A program made the translations under genes and the position numbers. A stretch of DNA of 18,193 nucleotides from JAOAFT01 sp035390885. Its GTDB lineage: Bacteria; Bacteroidota; Ignavibacteria; UBA10030. The DNA is taken from NCBI GenBank assembly GCA_035390885.1, contig DAOOUW010000039.1, forward strand, positions 1 to 18,193, in the 5' to 3' direction. Below are positions 14,891 through 18,193 of the stretch, in pieces. The notes beneath the pieces were generated by a model. That model was not told the DNA's origin. It was given only the letters and a program-made list of their open reading frames with translations, and did not search any database. Numbering within the stretch: the first letter of the stretch is position 1; the number at the start of each line of letters is the position of its first letter.

Positions 14891-14922
14891 CAAAAGTACC
14901 AAGAACGTGAGAGAATTGCAAG
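14891..14922 (-). promoter_or_regulatory. Candidate internal promoter for ruvB
   Basis: On the minus strand, CTTG (14919-14922), 20 nt of spacer and TACTTTTG (14891-14898) fit the Bacteroidota TTTG / TAnnTTTG promoter; the -7 box matches all fixed positions. It ends 4 nt before the ruvB ATG, so transcription would start at or next to the start codon, giving a leaderless or nearly leaderless message. Confidence 0.4.
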
Positions 14923-14987
14923 GCATTGAGCAACGTTTTCGATAGAAAGCAATCTTTTTCTTCGTACTCAGAATTTCAATTGGTACA

Positions 14988-15599
14988 TTATCGTACGCTC
15001 GAATGTCGAAGAGCTTCTTTAATTAATTCTTCAACCGACATGTTACCTGGGTTCTCTATTTCATGAAGAGCGATACGAATTGCCTTCTCAGCAGATTGTT
15101 GTGTAAATCCTAATGAAACAAGTGCAAGCAGCGCTTCATTTCTGATTTCAGCGGAGGTTTTTAATAGTGAAGGTACAGCTTGAGAAATACCTTCCGTTTT
15201 GGAAAGTGCATCCCGAAGCTCAAGCACAATGCGTTCTGCAGTTTTACGTCCAATCCCCTGTACAGATGTTAGCGCCTGAACATTTCCCTGTACAATATTT
15301 GTATGAAGTTCATCGACGCTCATACCTGAGAGAATACCTTGCGCAATTTTCGTTCCTATTCCAGACACAGAAATAAGAAGTTTGAAGAGACTCCTTTCCG
15401 CTTCAGTTGCAAAACCATAGAGTTGAAGAGCATCTTCCCTTACATGGAGATGTGTAAAGAGCGACAAAGTGCTACCCAAGTCACCAACTTTTTCATACGT
15501 CGAAAGGGGAACATGAACTACATAGCCAATGCCGTTGACCTCAATAGTTAATTCAGTCGGCGCTTTTGAGATAAGGATGCCTCGAATGGATGCTATCAT
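14988..15599 (-). CDS. ruvA: Holliday junction DNA-binding protein RuvA
   Basis: Binds the four-way junction as a tetramer and loads RuvB. The 203-aa protein has an N-terminal OB-fold (MIASIRGIL to about 65, containing VNGIGYVVHVP and THLHVREDALQLYGF), then two helix-hairpin-helix motifs, ISVSGIGTKIAQGIL and TSVQGIGRKTAERIV, and a C-terminal domain III (about 150-200) that contacts RuvB, with ALVSLGFTQQSAEKAI and a final LIKEAL helix. The length is typical. The start ATGA overlaps the ruvC stop by 4 bp, showing tight coupling; ruvB follows after 101 nt. Confidence 0.97.
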   Translation of the reverse strand: MIASIRGILISKAPTELTIEVNGIGYVVHVPLSTYEKVGDLGSTLSLFTHLHVREDALQLYGFATEAERSLFKLLISVSGIGTKIAQGILSGMSVDELHTNIVQGNVQALTSVQGIGRKTAERIVLELRDALSKTEGISQAVPSLLKTSAEIRNEALLALVSLGFTQQSAEKAIRIALHEIENPGNMSVEELIKEALRHSSVR

Positions 15600-16189
15600 C
15601 GTATGTTCACCACTCTTTCAGGATGATTATGAATGAAGTGTTCCCAGTTTTTTGTCGAGCGTTTTCCATCGCGTTGCGGAAATCCAGACCGATAGAAATG
15701 ACAAAGCGCTACAGCAAGCGCATCAGTCGCATCGAAGTATTTTGGCGCCGCCTTTAAATGCAATTGCGACTGAACCATATATTGTACCTGTCGTTTCGAC
15801 GCTGCGCCATTTCCCGTTACTGCCTTTTTCACTTCTCGGGGAGAATATTCTTCGGTCGGCATTCCAAAATTTACCGCAGCGAGGAGCGCTACGCCTCGCG
15901 CCTGACCAATCTTAAGCGCCGATTGAACATTCTTACCATAGAAGGCTGTTTCAATTGCAAATTCATTCGGTTGGTGTTTGGAGATAATGGACATAAGCGT
16001 ATCAAAAATTTTTTTCAACCGTAGCGGAAGCGGTTCCGTTGACAAACTTTGAATAACATTATACTCCTTTAATTTCAATTCCGTATTCGACGCCTCAATA
16101 ACTCCATAGCCTGTAATAATGGTGCCGGGGTCAACGCCTAAAATAATATTTGTATTGGAAACTCCCTTCCTTTTTTGAACGCGGTGCAC
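15596..16189 (-). CDS. ruvC: Crossover junction endodeoxyribonuclease RuvC
   Basis: Dimeric RNase-H-fold nuclease that resolves Holliday junctions. The four catalytic acids are all visible: Asp20 in LGVDPGT, Glu80 in AIETAFYGKN, and Asp153 plus Asp156 in FDATDALAVALCH. The GQARGVAL and SPREVKKAVTGNG segments are also typical. I chose GTG 16189 (197 aa) because GAGAGGAAG lies just upstream; GTG 16204 (202 aa) is in frame but has only a distant GAGG. Family members usually begin within about 8 residues of the first Asp, so even this start gives a longer N-terminus than normal. The 3' end overlaps ruvA by 4 bp and recJ ends about 50 nt upstream, so recJ-ruvC-ruvA appear to be one transcript. Confidence 0.95.
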   Translation of the reverse strand: MHRVQKRKGVSNTNIILGVDPGTIITGYGVIEASNTELKLKEYNVIQSLSTEPLPLRLKKIFDTLMSIISKHQPNEFAIETAFYGKNVQSALKIGQARGVALLAAVNFGMPTEEYSPREVKKAVTGNGAASKRQVQYMVQSQLHLKAAPKYFDATDALAVALCHFYRSGFPQRDGKRSTKNWEHFIHNHPERVVNIR

Positions 16190-16240
16190 TGTCTTCCTCT
16201 CCACTTTGATAAGATAATAAACCTCAACTCGATTTTGTTA

Positions 16241-17986
16241 CTATTTAATATCCCGAATTTTTAGTTGTGGAATCATTTCCCCGGCAAATTCATTTTCATC
16301 TACTGAAAATGCAATGTCAATTTTTTTGGAGTTCTGCACCCGATACAGATGATCGCCCAGATTGAATCCTATTGCATCATATATATAATAGCCATTGCGA
16401 ACTTTGAACCGGAGATGATTTTTCCCAACAATTCGCGGTTTTCCAACAACTTCAACGCCGCGAGTAACAAATATTGGCCTCATGTTTTCAGGTCCAAATG
16501 GTGAAAAATAACTTAGGATACGAATAAATTTCGGAGTAAGATCCGACAGGGCAAGTTCTGCTTCAATAGAAATTTCTGGCTTCTTCAAAGACTCTGAAAG
16601 AAGTTTCTGCGCTACCTGTTGAAACGCCTCCCGAAATTCATCGATCTTTTCCAATTCGACCGTTAACCCAGCTGCGTACTTATGTCCGCCAAATTGTATT
16701 AGCTTATCCTCACACTGCTTCAGTGCATCATAAATATTAAATCCTGAAATACTGCGCGCAGAACCTTTTGCTACTCCATCGATCGTCGTCATCAAAATTG
16801 TAGGGCGGTAGTATCGTTCAACAAGACGTGAGGCAACAATTCCAATTACTCCCGGATGCCAAGAGGATTCATGAAGAACAATGGCAGAATCACTATCGGC
16901 ATTGAGCAATGATTCGACAATTTCCTGCGCTTGCATATAGGTTTCTTCGTCGATTTTCCGACGCGTCGTATTGTCATTTTCCATTACTTGTGCTAATTCT
17001 AATGCCTGTTCGTAGGAAGGGCACGCTAGAAGTTTTACGGCACAAGCTGCATCTCCAATTCTACCAACTGCATTGATACGTGGCGCCAGTCCAAACACGA
17101 TTTGTCCTGTTGATATCTTTCCAGTTTCTAATTTTGCTGTTTTTATAAGCGCTTGAATCCCCGGAAGTGGATTTGTATTAATGAGCTCTAATCCTAACTT
17201 AACTAGTGTTCTGTTTTCTCCAGATAATGGAACAATATCTGCGGTTGTCGCCAACGTTACGTATTGCAAGTACTCTTGTATTAGTTTTTCTTGCTCTGCT
17301 CGAAGATGTTGTTTTACTATTGGAGAAAGAAGGAGCGCCTGTATGAGTTTGAAGGCGACTCCGCATCCACAGAGGTACTTAAATTCATATTTACACTCTG
17401 GACGTAATGGATCAAGAACGGCAACAGCATTCGGTACTGTATTTCCTGGTTCATGGTGATCACAAATAATAACATCTATCCCAAGAGAACGTGCGTATTC
17501 TACCTGTTGATGAGCAGTGATACCGCAATCAACCGCAATGAGTAATGTCGGTTGATGTCGACTAATTTGATCGATTCCTGCATTCGACAATCCATATCCA
17601 TCACGAATCCGATCAGGAACAAAGTAATATACATTATCTACAAGCTGTTTGAAAAATGACCACAGCATTGCTGTTCCATCTGAACCATCAACATCATAAT
17701 CTCCATAGACAACGATACATTCGTTTTCAACCAATGCACGTTCAATGCGTTCAACAGCGGCTGGCATATCTTGCATAAGGTATGGATCGAGGAGATCGCT
17801 CATCTGAGGACGAAAATATTGCCGCGCTTTTTCGTATGTATCAACACCGCGACTTACTAATATTTCTGAAAGGATTGGCGAAATGGAAAGCTGCTCACTT
17901 AAAGCTTTGACTGCTTCGAGAGCTTCGGGCGATAAAGCTTCAAGCTCTTGTCGAATCATCCAACGATATTCTCGTATTGGCGTCAA
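16241..17986 (-). CDS. recJ: Single-stranded-DNA-specific exonuclease RecJ
   Basis: 5'-3' single-strand exonuclease of recombination and mismatch/base-excision repair. The 581-aa protein has the DHH phosphoesterase core: motif I YGDYDVDG (94-101), motif II AVDCGIT (151-157), motif III CDHH (175-178) and TADIVPL (248-254). The DHHA1 domain carries HPGVIGIVASRLVE and GGHKYAAG (433-440), and a C-terminal OB-fold region (about 470-581) contains SYFSPFGPEN. The length matches E. coli RecJ (577 aa). The start is TTG 17986, preceded at 5 nt by a strong GGAAGGAG; ATG 17959 would lack such a site. Motif I continues as SDGTAML, with Asp103 where Thr is common. It is upstream of ruvC in the same direction and downstream of rnpB. 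Confidence 0.96.
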   Translation of the reverse strand: MTPIREYRWMIRQELEALSPEALEAVKALSEQLSISPILSEILVSRGVDTYEKARQYFRPQMSDLLDPYLMQDMPAAVERIERALVENECIVVYGDYDVDGSDGTAMLWSFFKQLVDNVYYFVPDRIRDGYGLSNAGIDQISRHQPTLLIAVDCGITAHQQVEYARSLGIDVIICDHHEPGNTVPNAVAVLDPLRPECKYEFKYLCGCGVAFKLIQALLLSPIVKQHLRAEQEKLIQEYLQYVTLATTADIVPLSGENRTLVKLGLELINTNPLPGIQALIKTAKLETGKISTGQIVFGLAPRINAVGRIGDAACAVKLLACPSYEQALELAQVMENDNTTRRKIDEETYMQAQEIVESLLNADSDSAIVLHESSWHPGVIGIVASRLVERYYRPTILMTTIDGVAKGSARSISGFNIYDALKQCEDKLIQFGGHKYAAGLTVELEKIDEFREAFQQVAQKLLSESLKKPEISIEAELALSDLTPKFIRILSYFSPFGPENMRPIFVTRGVEVVGKPRIVGKNHLRFKVRNGYYIYDAIGFNLGDHLYRVQNSKKIDIAFSVDENEFAGEMIPQLKIRDIK

Positions 17987-18066
17987 CTGTTCTCCTTCCG
18001 AATTTTCTGATGCAGCTCTGTTTGAAGAAGACGGGCAATATTGTCAGAGAATTCTATATATGCCAT
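17983..18066 (-). CDS. Possible 27-codon ORF overlapping the recJ start
   Basis: An ATG at 18066 opens a 27-codon frame (begins MAYIEFSDNIARLL, ends KIRKENS) whose TGA overlaps the recJ TTG as TTGA. This 4-bp overlap has the same geometry as the ATGA overlaps elsewhere in the window, and the recJ Shine-Dalgarno lies within the last codons. The frame begins within or just beyond the predicted 3' end of rnpB, has no Shine-Dalgarno of its own and resembles no family I know. It may be a coupling leader for recJ, or chance. Confidence 0.25.
   Translation of the reverse strand: MAYIEFSDNIARLLQTELHQKIRKENS
17992..17999 (-). promoter_or_regulatory. Ribosome binding site deciding the TTG start of recJ
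   Basis: GGAAGGAG on the minus strand lies 5 nt before TTG 17986. It is the strongest Shine-Dalgarno in the window and favours the rare TTG start over the internal ATG at 17959. Confidence 0.75.
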
Positions 18067-18193
18067 AGAATGTCGGTAAGCCGAATTCTGTCTTTTCGCA
18101 ACAGTGCGAAGAGGCAGTCATTTCTCTGTGCGACCTACCCTTCCTGTGTTCTTTTTCAAGAAGTTGAACGGGCAATTCTTCCCGAACCGTTTA
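18062..18193 (-). ncRNA. rnpB: RNase P RNA, 3' part (5' part beyond the window)
   Basis: Catalytic RNA that trims tRNA 5' leaders. On the minus strand the 3'-terminal landmarks occur in order: GGGTAGG (18134-18140), AATGACTG (18115-18122), the P2 3' strand, a hairpin TTCGCA/TGCGAA at 18095-18110 in the P19 position, and ACAGAATTCGGCTTAC (18076-18091), the conserved region that forms P4 with the missing 5' half. Between GGGTAGG and AATGACTG are only 11 nt, where E. coli has about 35 including helix P18, so P18 is absent. The 3' end is set about 15 nt past GGCTTAC by analogy with E. coli. The gene is cut by the window edge. No terminator is seen between it and recJ. Confidence 0.9.

Noticed and set aside
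14896..14986. GTACCAA ... TTGGTAC inverted repeat flanking the ruvA-ruvB gap
   Set aside because: The arms are only 7 bp and about 77 nt apart, with no other mobile-element sign; expected by chance at this length.
1..18193. Mobile elements, prophage, defence islands, tRNA genes
   Set aside because: No transposase, integrase, terminal inverted repeats, restriction or toxin-antitoxin gene or tRNA-like fold could be recognised. Nearly all coding space is taken by conserved housekeeping genes.

Overview
The window looks like chromosomal, largely housekeeping DNA from a Gram-negative bacterium of the Bacteroidota/Chlorobiota group, most likely an Ignavibacteria- or Kapaibacteria-like lineage. The reasons are: a Kdo/LPS and Lpt gene set; MEP-pathway ispE; a secreted YCF48-like propeller protein of the kind common in that group; an OstA-like LptA of double size; an rnpB 3' part that lacks helix P18 (a known trait of green sulfur bacteria); promoters resembling the Bacteroidota TTTG / TAnnTTTG type; and uneven use of Shine-Dalgarno sites. 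The phylum call is an inference from these traits and not a database match. No tRNA, rRNA, CRISPR array, transposase, integrase or phage gene is visible.

Layout. (1) Positions 1-336 hold an intrinsic terminator and non-coding DNA. (2) Positions 337-4488, minus strand: a compact operon read as ispE, then an outer-membrane TonB-receptor-like barrel protein, a LOG-family nucleotide-binding protein and the alkyladenine DNA glycosylase gene mpg. (3) Positions 4489-4606: a divergent control region with two candidate promoters back to back. (4) Positions 4607-11772, plus strand: an eight-gene operon kdsA-kdsC-kdsD-lptC-lptA-lptB-aroF-tyrA. (5) Positions 11773-11950: a convergent gap. (6) Positions 11951-18193, minus strand: read as rnpB (3' part only), a possible 27-codon ORF, recJ, ruvC, ruvA, ruvB and a large secreted beta-propeller protein.

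How the genes work together. kdsD makes arabinose-5-phosphate, kdsA condenses it with PEP to Kdo-8-phosphate, and kdsC dephosphorylates that to Kdo for the LPS core. LptC, LptA and LptB belong to the machine that carries finished LPS to the outer membrane, so one transcript joins LPS sugar supply with LPS export. The same transcript continues into aroF (a kdsA homologue that also uses PEP) and tyrA, giving the entry step and the tyrosine branch of aromatic synthesis. The minus-strand right block joins the 5'-3' exonuclease RecJ with the complete RuvABC Holliday-junction system. The propeller gene overlaps ruvB by 4 bp, which suggests translational coupling, although no functional link is known to me.

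The points most worth a second look are: the abutting divergent promoters at 4525-4588, with a palindrome over the kdsA -7 box; the 14-repeat (2 x 7) propeller protein coupled to ruvB; the P18-less rnpB; the short ORF overlapping the TTG start of recJ; and a candidate leaderless promoter for ruvB. I see no clear evidence for a wholly new multi-gene system.
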